Positions 8,850-18,664 of a stretch of 64,000 bases of DNA are shown here, one piece after another. Below the pieces are notes generated by a model. It searched no databases, was not told the DNA's origin, and was given only the letters and a program-made list of their open reading frames with translations. The stretch's first letter is position 1; each line of letters starts with the position of its first letter. The position numbers and the translations under genes were made by a program. This DNA is from Actinophytocola sp049647105 (lineage in GTDB: Bacteria > Actinomycetota > Actinomycetes > Mycobacteriales > Pseudonocardiaceae). The stretch spans positions 59,130 to 123,129 of the forward strand of contig NZ_JBARWZ010000309.1 of the NCBI RefSeq assembly GCF_049647105.1. Direction: 5' to 3'.

Positions 8850-9473
8850 GTGAAGCTCACGATCTTCGGCGCGACCGGCGGGATCGGCCGCCAGCTCGTC
8901 CGCCAAGCCCTTGACCAGGGTCACACCGTGACCGCCGTCGTGCGGCGCGAGTTCGACGCGGCCGGCGCGCAGATCGTCACGGTGCCCGACTTCGCCGACG
9001 TCGATCGGATCCAGGAGGCCGTCGCGGGCAGTGACGCCGCGCTCTCCAGCGTCGGCCCGCGCACCCGCGCGGACGGCGCCGTCGCCTCCGGCGTCACGAA
9101 GCACATCCTTGCCGCGCTGAAGAGCGCGGGCGTGCCTCGGTTCGAGGCCGTGTCCGCCGCACCCGTCGGGCCCCGGCCGTCGGGCGAAGGGTTCCTCGAC
9201 CTGCGCGTGCTACACCCGATCGCGAGCCGGGTCTTCGCCGCCAACTACGCCGACCTCGAGGTGATGGAGCGCGACATCGCGGCCAGCGGTCTCACGTGGA
9301 CGGTCGTGCGCCCGCCACGGCTCACCGACGGCCCGCGCGGTGAGTACCGGATCGCGATCGGCGGCAACCTGACGCGTTCCCGGGTCGTCTCCCGCGCCGA
9401 CGTCGCGCACCTGATGCTCAGCCTCCTCACCGACGACCGCGCGAACGACACCGTCGTCGGCGTCGCTCGCTGA
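8850..9473 (+). CDS. NAD(P)H-binding Rossmann protein (atypical SDR)
   Basis: A 207-residue atypical short-chain dehydrogenase of the NAD(P)-binding (NmrA/BVR-like) type. The dinucleotide motif is FGATGGIGRQLVRQALDQGH (residues 5-24). Later segments are DAALSSVGPRT, the substrate-domain stretch NYADLEVMERDIAASGLTWT, VVRPPRLTDGP and ISRADV-like SRADVAHLMLSLL. Members reduce quinones or flavins or act as redox sensors. The GTG at 8850 has GCGGAGG five bases upstream. It diverges from marR, which likely controls it. Confidence 0.82.
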   Translation: MKLTIFGATGGIGRQLVRQALDQGHTVTAVVRREFDAAGAQIVTVPDFADVDRIQEAVAGSDAALSSVGPRTRADGAVASGVTKHILAALKSAGVPRFEAVSAAPVGPRPSGEGFLDLRVLHPIASRVFAANYADLEVMERDIAASGLTWTVVRPPRLTDGPRGEYRIAIGGNLTRSRVVSRADVAHLMLSLLTDDRANDTVVGVAR

Positions 9474-9558
9474 GCCGCCCGATCGGGCAGCCGCCCCTGC
9501 CCGTTCTGCCGTCCGCCCGAGGCAGAGGCCAACGCCCCCGCGAGAGTACCCTGAGCGG

Positions 9559-9939
9559 ATGTTACGTCGTCTCGCCGCCACCGTCGTTCTGCTGGGCGGC
9601 GCGCTCACGGCGTGCGCCGGCGACAATCCGGCCGAGCACTTCTGCGACGACTACGGCGACGCGGTCGGCAAGCTCTACGCCGCCGCGGGCGACTACGCGG
9701 CCGCGCCCGCCCAGTTCTCCACGGTCGCCACCTCCGCAATGGATGAACTGTCGCGGGTGCGTGCCGGTGCGCCGAACGACGAGCTGCGCCGCGCGTTCGA
9801 CTCCGCCTACTTCGCGATGACCGTGTTCAGCCAGGACGAAGGGCTCGCGGACTTCCTGGTACGCACCGACTTCGCGCAGGACGACGTGGTGAAGGCGTGC
9901 GCCGAGTTCGGCGTCGAGCTCAAACCTGACGCAGCGTAG
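9559..9939 (+). CDS. Small lipoprotein of unknown function
   Basis: A 126-residue protein with a short basic start, a hydrophobic stretch and the lipobox LTAC (Cys about residue 19), so it is probably lipid-anchored outside the membrane. The mature part contains two further cysteines (HFCDDY and VKACAEF) that could pair, and an Ala-rich helical middle. I do not recognise the family. The ATG is preceded by no clear ribosome site. Its end overlaps, tail to tail, the SnoaL-like gene on the other strand by 20 bases. Confidence 0.7.
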   Translation: MLRRLAATVVLLGGALTACAGDNPAEHFCDDYGDAVGKLYAAAGDYAAAPAQFSTVATSAMDELSRVRAGAPNDELRRAFDSAYFAMTVFSQDEGLADFLVRTDFAQDDVVKACAEFGVELKPDAA

Positions 9940-10357
9940 CCATCGCGCGCTCGGTCTCCCAGAACGCCCGAAGCGACACGATGAACCCCTCGTCGTTCAC
10001 CCTGTACACGAACACACCCTCGGCATCCAGCGTGGAGCCACCGGGCAGGAACGTGGAGATCGTGCCGACGTTCGCGACCTCGTCGCCCGCCGCGAACGAG
10101 TCCCGGATCTCGAACTCGATCCGCTCGGCGTTCCCGATCGTCATGTCCCAGAACGCGGAGATCGCGGCCCGTCCTCGGTGCCCGTCGCCGGTCGGATCGA
10201 ACATCGACACGCCGACCGGGTCCTCGACCACCGCGTCGTCGGCGAACAGCGCCAGCCAGTCCTCCTTGGCGCCGCGGGACACCGCGTCCATCGACCGGCG
10301 AGACGCGGTGCGGGCCGGGTGCGTGGTCTCCGGGCCCTTCCAGGACACGGCCGTCAT
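9920..10357 (-). CDS. SnoaL/NTF2-like protein
   Basis: A 145-residue alpha+beta barrel protein of the NTF2/SnoaL type. It has the N-terminal helix segment SRRSMDAVSRGAKEDWLALF, then DDAVVEDPVGVS, GHRGRAAISAFWDMTIG and a late FVYRVNDEGFIVSLRAFWE. Steroid delta-isomerases and many small-molecule hydratases share this fold; no catalytic assignment is safe. It ends the minus-strand operon DUF35-ltp4-ltp3-LLM-SnoaL, with its ATG overlapping the LLM stop by four bases. That coupling suggests a role in sterol side-chain work. Confidence 0.8.
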   Translation of the reverse strand: MTAVSWKGPETTHPARTASRRSMDAVSRGAKEDWLALFADDAVVEDPVGVSMFDPTGDGHRGRAAISAFWDMTIGNAERIEFEIRDSFAAGDEVANVGTISTFLPGGSTLDAEGVFVYRVNDEGFIVSLRAFWETERAMATLRQV

Positions 10358-11228
10358 AACTGCCCCATGATCTCGTCGGCGAACCGTTTCATCCCGTCCT
10401 TCTTGGCTGCCAGCGGCCCGTCGAGGCCGACGCCGTAGAACACCCACGGCACGACGATCGCGTCGGTGACCCCGGCCTCGGCCTGCTGCCGGTAGCCGTC
10501 GAGCCCGAACCGGTCGACGCACACGGCCTGGATCTCGAACGGTCCATCGCGGCCGTACTCCGCGCGGAGTTCACCCAGCCGGGTGATCACGGCCCGCAGG
10601 TCGTCGATCTTGATCATCGCCGAGGTCCAGCCGTCGCCGACGCGGGCCGCGCGCCGCAGCGCCGCCTCGGTGTGCCCGCCGACGTACACCGGTACCGGCT
10701 CGGTCGGCGCGGGCGACATCCGCAGCTTGCCGAATTCGTAGTATTTCCCCTGGTAGGACACCATGCCGCCGCCGAGGATCAGCTTGAGCACGTCGATCGC
10801 CTCGTCGGCGCGGGCACCGCGGTGGTCGAAATGCCCGCCGCACCACTGGGACTCCTCCGGCGACCAGCCGAGCCCGACGCCGAGCCCGAACCGGTTGCCG
10901 GTCATCACCGCGACCGAACCGATCTGCCGAGCCAGCAGCACGGGGTTACGCGGGTTGAGCTTCAGAACCTGTGTGTAGAAACGGATCCGGGACGTCACCG
11001 CGCCCATCGCGGCCGCCGCGACGAACGGGTCGACCCACGGCGTCTCCTCGTCCCAGAACCGGCTGCCGTCCGGGGTGTACGGATAGGACGCCGACACCTC
11101 TTCGGAGAAGAACAGCGAGTCCGGCAGCGCGATCGACGAGTAACCGCACTCCTCCGCCGTCTTCGCCAGCTCCGGCAGCTGGTCCAGCGGGCTCAACGCG
11201 ACACCGACCGTGAACTTCATGGCCCCGC

Positions 11229-11232
<4 letters not shown>
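10354..11232 (-). CDS. LLM-class flavin or F420-dependent oxidoreductase
   Basis: A 292-residue luciferase-like TIM barrel. Visible features are MKFTVGVALSPLDQLPELAK, SSIALPDSLFF, the IRFYTQVLKL and RNPVLLARQIGSVAVM segments, GNRFGLGVGLGWSPEE, and PVPVYVGGHTEAALRRAARV (the glycine-rich cofactor-phosphate site). The partner is probably F420 or FMN. The start at 11232 overlaps the ltp3 stop (ATGA). It is a different branch from the LLM gene at 15085. The exact substrate, probably a steroid intermediate, is inferred from the operon only. Confidence 0.85.
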
Positions 11233-12382
<1,150 letters not shown>

Positions 12383-12383
<1 letters not shown>

Positions 12384-13408
12384 CAGTGAGCCTCCAGTAC
12401 GCACACAAGGTTCTGCTGGAGCGCGGGTCCGCTGGTGGCGTGGGCGAGCGCGCGCTCACCGGGCCGGATCCGCGTGGCCGCCTCGCCGATGCGGGCGAGA
12501 CCGGCCGCGAACATGGGGTTGCCTGCCAGCGGTCCGCCCGACGGGTTGACGACGACCTCGTCGCCGAGACCGAGTGCCTGGCGCAGCAGGATCTCCTGGT
12601 GGGTGAACGGCGTGTGCAGCTCGGCGAGCGTGATGCCGTCGGCACCGGCGGCCTTCGCGGCGGCGACCGTGGACGGGGAGGTGGTGAGATCACGGGCGCC
12701 GAGGTGCGGGGTTTCGACGCGGTGCTGGATGCTCGTGATCCGCGCGGGCCGGTCGGTGAGGTCGCGGGCCCGGTCGTCGCGGGCGAGGATGACGACCGCC
12801 GCGCCGTCGGTGACCGGTGCGCAGTCGTGCTTGCGGAGCGGGTCGGCGAAGTACGGTCGCCGGAGCAGTTCGTCGGCGTCGCCGCCACGGCAGCGGGCGG
12901 CCACCTCGGCCATGTCCCGTTCGGTCCACAGTCCGGCGTCGAGCCCGAACCTGGCCTGCAGTCCCGCGATGCTGACCGCGTCCGGCCACAGTGGGCCGAC
13001 GGTGTACGGGTCGAGCTGCATGGCGAGCACACGGCGCAGCTGCCCGGCGGAGGACTTCCCGAAGCCGTACACGAGCGCCGTGTCGACCTCGCCGGTGCGG
13101 ATCTTCACCCACGCCTCGTAGAGCGCCCATGCGGCGTCCGCCTCGACGTGCGACTCGTTGATCGGCGGGAACGCGCCGATGGCGTCGACCGCGGCGATGA
13201 ACGAGAACGCGCGTCCCGCCAGGTAGTCCGATGAGCCGGAGCACCAGAACCCGATGTCCTTCTTGGACAGACCGACGTTGTCCAGTGCCTCTTTCAGGAT
13301 TGGCACTAGCATCTCGACGCCGTTGGTGGTGCCGTGCGTCTCACGCACGTTCGGCGCCTGTGCGAAGGAGACGACGCTGACGGTGTCGTTGGTGGCGGTG
13401 CTGCTCAT
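12383..13408 (-). CDS. ltp4: Lipid-transfer-protein/thiolase-like Ltp4
   Basis: A 341-residue thiolase-fold protein. Segments include MLVPILKEALDNVGLSKKDI, FWCSGSSDYLAGRAFSF, the INESHVEADAAWALYEAW region that lacks a catalytic cysteine, PVTDGAAVVILARDD and NPSGGPLAGNPMFAAGLARI. Length and order relative to ltp3 and the DUF35 gene match Mtb Rv3521-Rv3523. It probably pairs with Ltp3 and the DUF35 protein in one complex, as Ltp2 does with ChsH2. The ATG overlaps the stop of the DUF35 gene by four bases. Confidence 0.87.
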
Positions 13409-14346
13409 AGGTGTCCCGAATAGGAGTCGTAGGGTGCGTCGGGTTCGCCGGTGGGCTGGAAGTGGTCGATGTTCTCGAGTGTCGTGCCCCATTCGTCGCG
13501 GGGTTTCCATACGGCTTCGACCTGCATGCCCATGCGGACTTCGTCGGCGGCGCAGCCGAGGACGAGGTGAAGGAACGCGATGTCGGCGCCGTCGAGGAGG
13601 ATGTAGGCGGCCACGTAGGGAGGTTTGATGCGCTGGCCGAGAAACGGGACGTTGACGATGCAGAACGTGGTGACGATGCCGCGGTCCGGTAGCTCGATCT
13701 CCTCCTCGGTCGGCACCCCGTCGGTGGGGCAGGCGCCGCGTGGCGGGATGTAGACCTTGCCGCACGCCGGGCAACGCTGACCGAGCAGCTTGCCCTCGGC
13801 CAGCCCTCGCAGGTACCGGCTCTCCTCCGGCGACGCCGAATGCCGGTAGCTCAGGTGGATCGGCGTCGTGATCATGGTGATCTCGTCGGCGTCCCTCGGC
13901 TCGACAGCCGGTTCGGCTTCCTCGGATGCGAAGCATTCGATGTCACGGATGCCGTTGCCGCCGGTGTCGGCCCAGCGAGCACGAACCCGCATCCCGGTGT
14001 GCACGCTGTCCGAGTCGACGGCGTGCAACATCGGCGTGTCGGCCCCGTCGAGTTTGACGAACGCCCACGTGAAGGAGTGCTGGAGTGGTTGTCCGGCAAG
14101 GGGTTCCGGCTGCCTGCACCACGACATGACGGTGCCGGTGTGCGCCACTTCGACCAGGGCGGTGAGCGGTTCGCCGGTCCCCGGGTCGTACTCGGGTGGT
14201 GGCACGTGGACGCGACCGTCAGCGCCACGCGCCCCGAGAATCCGTCGCTGGGCAAGCCCGGTGACGAACCGACTCAGGGTCGGACCGAGTGACCGGGTGT
14301 AGTCGAACCCGATGTCAAGCGGCGCGGACAGCGGTGCCTGGGTCAC
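13405..14346 (-). CDS. Tandem DUF35 (zinc-ribbon OB-fold) protein, Rv3521-like partner of Ltp3/Ltp4
   Basis: A 313-residue protein with two OB-fold halves. The second half has the rubredoxin-like zinc ribbon LLGQRCPACGKVYIPPRGAC followed by TTFCIVNVPFLGQRI. The first half keeps the OB fold (SWCRQPEPL, FTWAFVKLDGADTPMLHAVD) but has lost the zinc cysteines. DUF35 domains bind Ltp-type aldolases and deliver acyl-CoA substrates. It is the first gene of a five-gene coupled operon; the start is a GTG, and a KstR box sits 9 bases upstream. Order and type match Mtb Rv3521. Confidence 0.85.
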   Translation of the reverse strand: MTQAPLSAPLDIGFDYTRSLGPTLSRFVTGLAQRRILGARGADGRVHVPPPEYDPGTGEPLTALVEVAHTGTVMSWCRQPEPLAGQPLQHSFTWAFVKLDGADTPMLHAVDSDSVHTGMRVRARWADTGGNGIRDIECFASEEAEPAVEPRDADEITMITTPIHLSYRHSASPEESRYLRGLAEGKLLGQRCPACGKVYIPPRGACPTDGVPTEEEIELPDRGIVTTFCIVNVPFLGQRIKPPYVAAYILLDGADIAFLHLVLGCAADEVRMGMQVEAVWKPRDEWGTTLENIDHFQPTGEPDAPYDSYSGHL

Positions 14347-14354
14347 GCCTTGAG

Positions 14355-14368
14355 TGAAACACGTTCTA
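14355..14368. promoter_or_regulatory. KstR-type operator upstream of the DUF35-ltp4-ltp3 operon
   Basis: TGAAACACGTTCTA fits the AACnnGTT core and is the same 14-mer as at 16123. It lies 9 bases before the GTG start of the DUF35 gene, placing the whole sterol aldolase operon under the same regulator as cyp125. Confidence 0.8.
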
Positions 14369-14391
14369 CTTTTCCGAGCAAGGCCTCCTGC

Positions 14392-14646
14392 TCACTCGAT
14401 CCACATCACCTCGAGTACGTCCACATACAGTTGATCCTCCGGAATCAGGTCGATCACGAGTCCTTCTTTGTCGGGTCCGAAGAGGAGCTGTCGAAGTGCG
14501 CCATTCGGATTGTCGATCTGGTGGGGATAGCCGTGCCAGGGAACGAGTTCGAGCATGCTGAGCACAGGGGCGTAGTGCACCAGTGGGCTGTTGGGTAGCG
14601 CCGCTATTTGCTCCCGGGCCCGACGGTCAGTCCGGATGCGGTACAA
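14392..14646 (-). CDS. RelE/ParE-like toxin
   Basis: An 84-residue protein with the RelE-like beginning MYRIRTDRRAREQIAALP, the middle LELVPWHGYP and the late beta strands QLLFGPDKEGLVIDL and LYVDVLEVMWI. Such proteins cut mRNA at the ribosome and are held inactive by a partner encoded just upstream. The start is a TTG one base after the antitoxin stop; no ATG or GTG is available near it. The partner gene is frameshifted, so either the toxin is silent or the shortened partner still works. The gene ends next to the sterol operon and is transcribed towards it. Confidence 0.72.
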   Translation of the reverse strand: MYRIRTDRRAREQIAALPNSPLVHYAPVLSMLELVPWHGYPHQIDNPNGALRQLLFGPDKEGLVIDLIPEDQLYVDVLEVMWIE

Positions 14647-14647
14647 G

Positions 14648-14985
14648 CTATCGGGCCAGCCGTTCTGAGATGAGTTTCTTGATCTCGCTCAGCGGGACCG
14701 AGTCTGTCGGCGGCTTGCCGGTTCGGAGGGCCACTTCCGCTCGAGCGAGCATGCTTCGGTAGCCGGTGTGGCCGAGGTGCGTGTGGCCATGGCGTGTCGT
14801 CGCCAGCTGTCCAGGACACGGAACACGTCGGCCAGGTCTAAGGAGTCGGCGGCCTCCGCCATGGCCTTGCGCCACTGGCGGTCGAAGTCCGGCTGCTCCT
14901 CGGGAATCAGAGCGGCCCTGATTTCCCAGGGGGAGGCGTCCTTGAAGGACCTCGCCCCGGGTGGCTCCATGGGTTCCGCTGACAT
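14648..14985 (-). pseudogene. DUF6247-like antitoxin gene with a frameshift
   Basis: Starting at the ATG at 14985 the protein reads MSAEPMEPPGARSFKDAS, then EIRAALIPEEQPDFDRQWRK and LADVFRVLDSWRRHAMATR. This is the pattern of small actinobacterial antitoxins coupled to RelE-like toxins. The expected ending, YRSMLARAEVALRTGKP followed by SEIKKLISERLAR, is present but in another frame that closes at 14648, one base before the toxin start. The shift lies near 14770. Read without the shift, the product is 98 residues with an unrelated tail ending at 14689. The end of the family is normally part of the toxin-binding region. Confidence 0.65.
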
Positions 14986-15084
14986 GGCACAAACGATAGC
15001 CGACGTGCGAGGAAATGCCACGGTATCGAACGGGTGATCTATTGGCGGCATTGATCGGGTGAGCCCGCGTTCTACGATCACCGC

Positions 15085-16125
15085 ATGAAACTTGGACTGC
15101 AGCTCGGGTACTGGGGTGCGGGGATGCCGCCCAACGCCGCCGAGATGGTCGTCGCCGCCGATGAGGCCGGGTACGACGCCGTGTTCACGGCCGAGTCGTG
15201 GGGTTCGGACGTGTTCACGCCGCTGGCATGGTGGGGGTCGGCGACGCGGCACGTTCGGCTCGGGACGGCGGTCGCGCAACTGTCGGCCCGGACGCCGACC
15301 GCGGCGGCGATGGCGGCGCTCACCCTCGACCACCTGTCGGGCGGGCGGGCCATCCTCGGGCTCGGGGTGTCGGGGCCGCAGGTCGTGGAGGGCTGGTACG
15401 GCGCGCCGTTCGGCAAGCCGCTCGCGCGCACCCGCGAGTACGTGGACATCGTGCGCAAGGTGCTCGCCAGGGAAGCGCCCGTGACCAGCGCCGGGCCGCA
15501 CTACCCGCTGCCGTACGCGGGCGCGGGCGCGGATGGGCTGGGCAAACCCCTGCGGCCGATCACCCATCCGCTGCGCGCGGACCTGCCCATCTGGCTCGGT
15601 GCGGAAGGGCCGAAGAACGTCGCGCTGGCCGCCGAGATCGCCGACGGCTGGCTCGCCGTGTACTACTCGGAGAAGCTCGCCGACCAGTACAACTCCTGGC
15701 TGGACGAGGGGTTCGCCCGACCTGGCGCGCGGCGTTCGCGGGCCGACTTCGAGGTCGCGGCGAACGCGAGCATCACGGTCACCGACGACCCGGCCGCCGC
15801 GTACGACCGGCACCGGCCGGTGATCGCCTTGTACGCGGGCGGCATGGGGGCGGAGCAGAAGAACTTCCACGCCGACCTGTTCCGCCGCATGGGGTACGGC
15901 GAGGTCGTCGAGGAGGTCACGGCGCTGTTCCGTGCGGGCCGCAAGGCGGACGCGGCCGCCGCGGTGCCCGACGAGCTGGTCGCCGAGACCGCGATCATCG
16001 GCACCCCGGAGCAGGTGCGTGCGCAGGTCAAGAAGTGGGCCGACCGTGGCGTCACCATGCTGACGGTCGGTTGCTCGGACGCTGCGCAGGTGCGGTCGGT
16101 GGCGGCGGTCCTTGCCGAGAACTGA
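15085..16125 (+). CDS. F420-dependent LLM-class oxidoreductase, Rv3520c-like
   Basis: A 346-residue luciferase-like protein that follows Mtb Rv3520c closely: MKLGLQLGYWGAGMPPNAAE, VFTAESWGSDVFTPLAWWGS, VAQLSARTPTAAAMAALTLD, GPQVVEGWYGAPFGKPLART and GAEGPKNVALAAEIADGW. The fold binds F420 or FMN; the alanine/glycine-rich middle positions the cofactor. In Mtb the gene lies next to the Ltp3/Ltp4 genes, as here, though now separated by a toxin-antitoxin pair and transcribed the other way. The reaction is unknown. The stop codon lies within the next KstR box, so the following fadD gene has its own promoter. Confidence 0.87.
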   Translation: MKLGLQLGYWGAGMPPNAAEMVVAADEAGYDAVFTAESWGSDVFTPLAWWGSATRHVRLGTAVAQLSARTPTAAAMAALTLDHLSGGRAILGLGVSGPQVVEGWYGAPFGKPLARTREYVDIVRKVLAREAPVTSAGPHYPLPYAGAGADGLGKPLRPITHPLRADLPIWLGAEGPKNVALAAEIADGWLAVYYSEKLADQYNSWLDEGFARPGARRSRADFEVAANASITVTDDPAAAYDRHRPVIALYAGGMGAEQKNFHADLFRRMGYGEVVEEVTALFRAGRKADAAAAVPDELVAETAIIGTPEQVRAQVKKWADRGVTMLTVGCSDAAQVRSVAAVLAEN

Positions 16126-16136
16126 AACACGTTCTA
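16123..16136. promoter_or_regulatory. KstR-type operator upstream of the fadD gene at 16147
   Basis: TGAAACACGTTCTA begins inside the stop codon of the preceding LLM gene and ends 10 bases before the GTG start of the acyl-CoA synthetase. It is the same 14-mer as the box at 14355. Confidence 0.78.
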
Positions 16137-16146
16137 GATTGGCGGG

Positions 16147-17685
16147 GTGGCCTCGACCGGACTGTGGAACATCGCCCGTGAGCAGCCTGACCTGACCGCT
16201 GTGGTCGACCCGGACGGCAGGCAGGTGACCTACGCCGAGCTGGCCGCCGCGGCCGACCGCTACGGCCGCGGCTTCCAGGCCATGGGGCTGTCGCAGGGTG
16301 ACAGCGTGGTTCTGTTGCTGCCCAACGGTATCGACCTGGTATCCGCGTACTTCGGCGCGTTCCAGACCGGCTTGTACGTGGTGATGGCGAACTGGCACCT
16401 GGTCGGCGCCGAGGTCGCCTACCTCATCGAGGACAGCGGCGCGAAGGCGTTCGTCGCGCACTCGCGGTTCGCCGACACGGCGGCGGATGCGTTGTCGCGC
16501 ACCGGAGTCGCCGGGTTCGCGGTCGGGGAGGTGCCCGGTTTCGAGCCGCTCTCCGCCCTCGGCGCGGGTGAGACGGGCAGGCCGGACGTGCGGACTGCGG
16601 GGTCGCCGATGCTGTACACGTCGGGGACGACCGGGCGGCCCAAGGGTGTACGGCGGCCGCTGACCGGCGCCGACCCGGACGTCGTGCCGCCGGCCGCGTC
16701 GTGGTTCTTCGGGATCTTCGGACTCGGCCCGTTCGACGGGCACGTGCACATCTGCGGTTCGCCGCTGTACCACACGGCGGTGCTGAACTTCGTGGCCAAC
16801 TCCGTCCAGTTAGGACACACGGCGGTGCTGATGGACCGCTGGCGGCCGGAGGAGATGCTGCGGCTCATCGACAGGTATCGGGTGACACACAGTCACATGG
16901 TCCCAACACAGTTCCACCGATTGCTGGAACTTCCTGAGGAAGTCCGGTCACGCTACGACGTCTCTTCGCTGCGGTGCATGATCCACGGCGCCGCGCCGTG
17001 CCCGCAGGAGGTCAAGCGGCGGATGCTGGACTGGTGGGGTCCGGTAGTGACGGAGTACTACGCGGCGACCGAGGGTGGGGGGACGGCCATCTCCGCGGCG
17101 GAGTGGCTGAAGAAGCCCGGCTCGGTCGGCCGCGCGTGGCCGGGCTCGGTGGTGGCGGTGCTCGACGACGATGGCGAGCCGGTGCCGACGGGGACGCCAG
17201 GACTGGTGTACATGCGAATGGGTGAGTCCACGTTCGAGTACCACAAGGACGTCGACAAGACGCGTGCCGCGCGGGTGGGGAACCTGTTCACGTTGGGGGA
17301 CATCGGATACCTCGACGAGGACGGGTACCTGTACCTGTGCGACCGGAAGGCCGACCTGATCATCTCCGGCGGCGTGAACATCTACCCGGCGGAGATCGAG
17401 AACGAGCTGGCGGTGCACCCGAAGGTCGCCGACGTGGCGGTGTTCGGCGTGCCCAACGACGACTGGGGCGAGGAGATCAAGGCCGTCGTGCGGCCTGCGG
17501 CGGGAGTCGTGGCGGGGCAGGAGCTGACGGACGAGCTGCAGGCGTTCGCGGCCGGGCGACTGGCGAAGTTCAAGCTGCCGAGGACCATCGACTACGCGGA
17601 CGAACTGCCACGCGACCCGAACGGCAAGCTGTACAAGCGAAAGCTGCGTGACCCCTACTGGGCGGACCGCGAGCGGGCGATCTGA
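16147..17685 (+). CDS. Acyl-CoA synthetase (FadD-type AMP-binding enzyme)
   Basis: A 512-residue adenylate-forming enzyme. The AMP-binding motif is MLYTSGTTGRPKGV, the adenine region YYAATEGGGT, the hinge DRKADLIISGGVNIYPAEIE and the catalytic lysine is in DPNGKLYKRKLR. It makes acyl-CoA from a free acid, ATP and CoA in the cytosol. The KstR box 10 bases upstream marks it as part of the steroid regulon, but I could not match it to FadD3, FadD17 or FadD19, so the acid it activates is unknown. It starts with GTG without an evident ribosome site. Confidence 0.87.
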   Translation: MASTGLWNIAREQPDLTAVVDPDGRQVTYAELAAAADRYGRGFQAMGLSQGDSVVLLLPNGIDLVSAYFGAFQTGLYVVMANWHLVGAEVAYLIEDSGAKAFVAHSRFADTAADALSRTGVAGFAVGEVPGFEPLSALGAGETGRPDVRTAGSPMLYTSGTTGRPKGVRRPLTGADPDVVPPAASWFFGIFGLGPFDGHVHICGSPLYHTAVLNFVANSVQLGHTAVLMDRWRPEEMLRLIDRYRVTHSHMVPTQFHRLLELPEEVRSRYDVSSLRCMIHGAAPCPQEVKRRMLDWWGPVVTEYYAATEGGGTAISAAEWLKKPGSVGRAWPGSVVAVLDDDGEPVPTGTPGLVYMRMGESTFEYHKDVDKTRAARVGNLFTLGDIGYLDEDGYLYLCDRKADLIISGGVNIYPAEIENELAVHPKVADVAVFGVPNDDWGEEIKAVVRPAAGVVAGQELTDELQAFAAGRLAKFKLPRTIDYADELPRDPNGKLYKRKLRDPYWADRERAI

Positions 17686-17700
17686 GGCCGGCCTCCGGCC
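17686..17700 (+). terminator. Short hairpin after the fadD gene
   Basis: Right after the fadD stop codon, GGCCGG and CCGGCC can pair around a three-base CCT loop. There is no T-run, so it may act as a weak or Rho-assisted end between this gene and the convergent echA19. The 135 bases that follow, up to 17835, hold nothing else recognisable. Confidence 0.35.
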
Positions 17701-17835
17701 CCCGGTTGTCAGCCTACGGGCTTGGGGTGACATTTCCGGGTGGTGAGCGCCGCACCTGTGGACAACCTGTCGGCGGTGGGCCGTCGTTGTCGGTGCTTGT
17801 CGTTACGCTGGATTTCGGGGGGCGGCGGCCGCTCG

Positions 17836-18606
17836 TCACTTGCCCTGGAAGCGTGGCGGGCGCTTCTCCGCGAACGCCTTCGGGCCTTCCTTGGCGTCCT
17901 CGCTCGCGAAGACACCAAGTCCGATCTCGGCGTCGAGGGTGAACGCGTCGTTCTCGTGCATGCCTTCCGTTTCGCGGATCGTGCGCAGGATCGCCTGTAC
18001 CGCGAGCGGGCCGTTCTCCGCGATCGCGGCGGCGATCTCCATCGCCTTCCTGAGGGCCTCGCCGTCCGGGACGACGTGACCGATCAAGCCGATCCGTTGT
18101 GCCTCGGCCGCGCGGATGTGCCTGCCGGTCAGCAGCAGGTCCGCCGCCACCGTGTACGGGAGCTGCCTCGGCAACCGCACCGCCGAACCGCCGAGTGGGT
18201 ACAGGCCCCACCTCGGTTCCGACACCCCGAAGCGGGCGCTTTCCCCCGCCACCCGGATGTCCGTCGCCTGCAGGATCTCCGTGCCGCCCGCGATCGCGGG
18301 GCCTTCCACGGCCGCGATGAGTGGCTTGGTCAGGCGGCGGCCCTTCAGCAGCGGTTCGATGACCGCCGCGTCGAAGGAACTGTCGCCCGGGTGGTTGGCG
18401 GTCATCGCCTTCAGGTCGGCGCCGGCACAGAACGCGCCGCCCGCGCCGGTCAGTACACAGGCGCGCACCGTCGGGTCCTCGTCGACGCGGTCCCACGCCT
18501 CGCGCATGATCTTCAGCATCTCCGAGGAGAGTGCGTTGCGGGCCTCGGGGCGGTTCATCGTCACGACCAGTACGTGGTCGGTCAGCTCGACGAGGCAGTC
18601 CGCCAT
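17836..18606 (-). CDS. echA19: Enoyl-CoA hydratase EchA19 (steroid side-chain)
   Basis: A 256-residue crotonase. Segments NRPEARNALSSEMLKIM, GAGGAFCAGADLKAMT, LLKGRRLTKPLIAAVEGPAI, AGGTEILQATDIRVAGESA and DAKEGPKAFAEKRPPRFQ are close to Mtb EchA19, which hydrates the double bond of C24 steroid enoyl-CoA esters. The two oxyanion-hole loops are intact. The ATG at 18606 has GGAGGT eight bases before it, which rules out a start 14 codons upstream. It diverges from fadD19 with a KstR box between them. Confidence 0.9.
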   Translation of the reverse strand: MADCLVELTDHVLVVTMNRPEARNALSSEMLKIMREAWDRVDEDPTVRACVLTGAGGAFCAGADLKAMTANHPGDSSFDAAVIEPLLKGRRLTKPLIAAVEGPAIAGGTEILQATDIRVAGESARFGVSEPRWGLYPLGGSAVRLPRQLPYTVAADLLLTGRHIRAAEAQRIGLIGHVVPDGEALRKAMEIAAAIAENGPLAVQAILRTIRETEGMHENDAFTLDAEIGLGVFASEDAKEGPKAFAEKRPPRFQGK

Positions 18607-18640
18607 GGAAACGCACCTCCAACTGGGCATTGCCAGGAAC

Positions 18641-18654
18641 GATAACACGTTCTA
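18641..18654. promoter_or_regulatory. KstR-type operator between echA19 and fadD19
   Basis: GATAACACGTTCTA contains the AACnnGTT core. It lies 34 bases before echA19 and 10 bases before fadD19, so one operator probably serves both divergent genes. Confidence 0.75.
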
Positions 18655-18664
18655 GTTTAAGCAC

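Noticed and set aside
14689..16773. A 694-codon minus-strand frame including the antitoxin start
   Set aside because: Only the last 98 codons match a protein family. The rest is antisense to the LLM and fadD genes.
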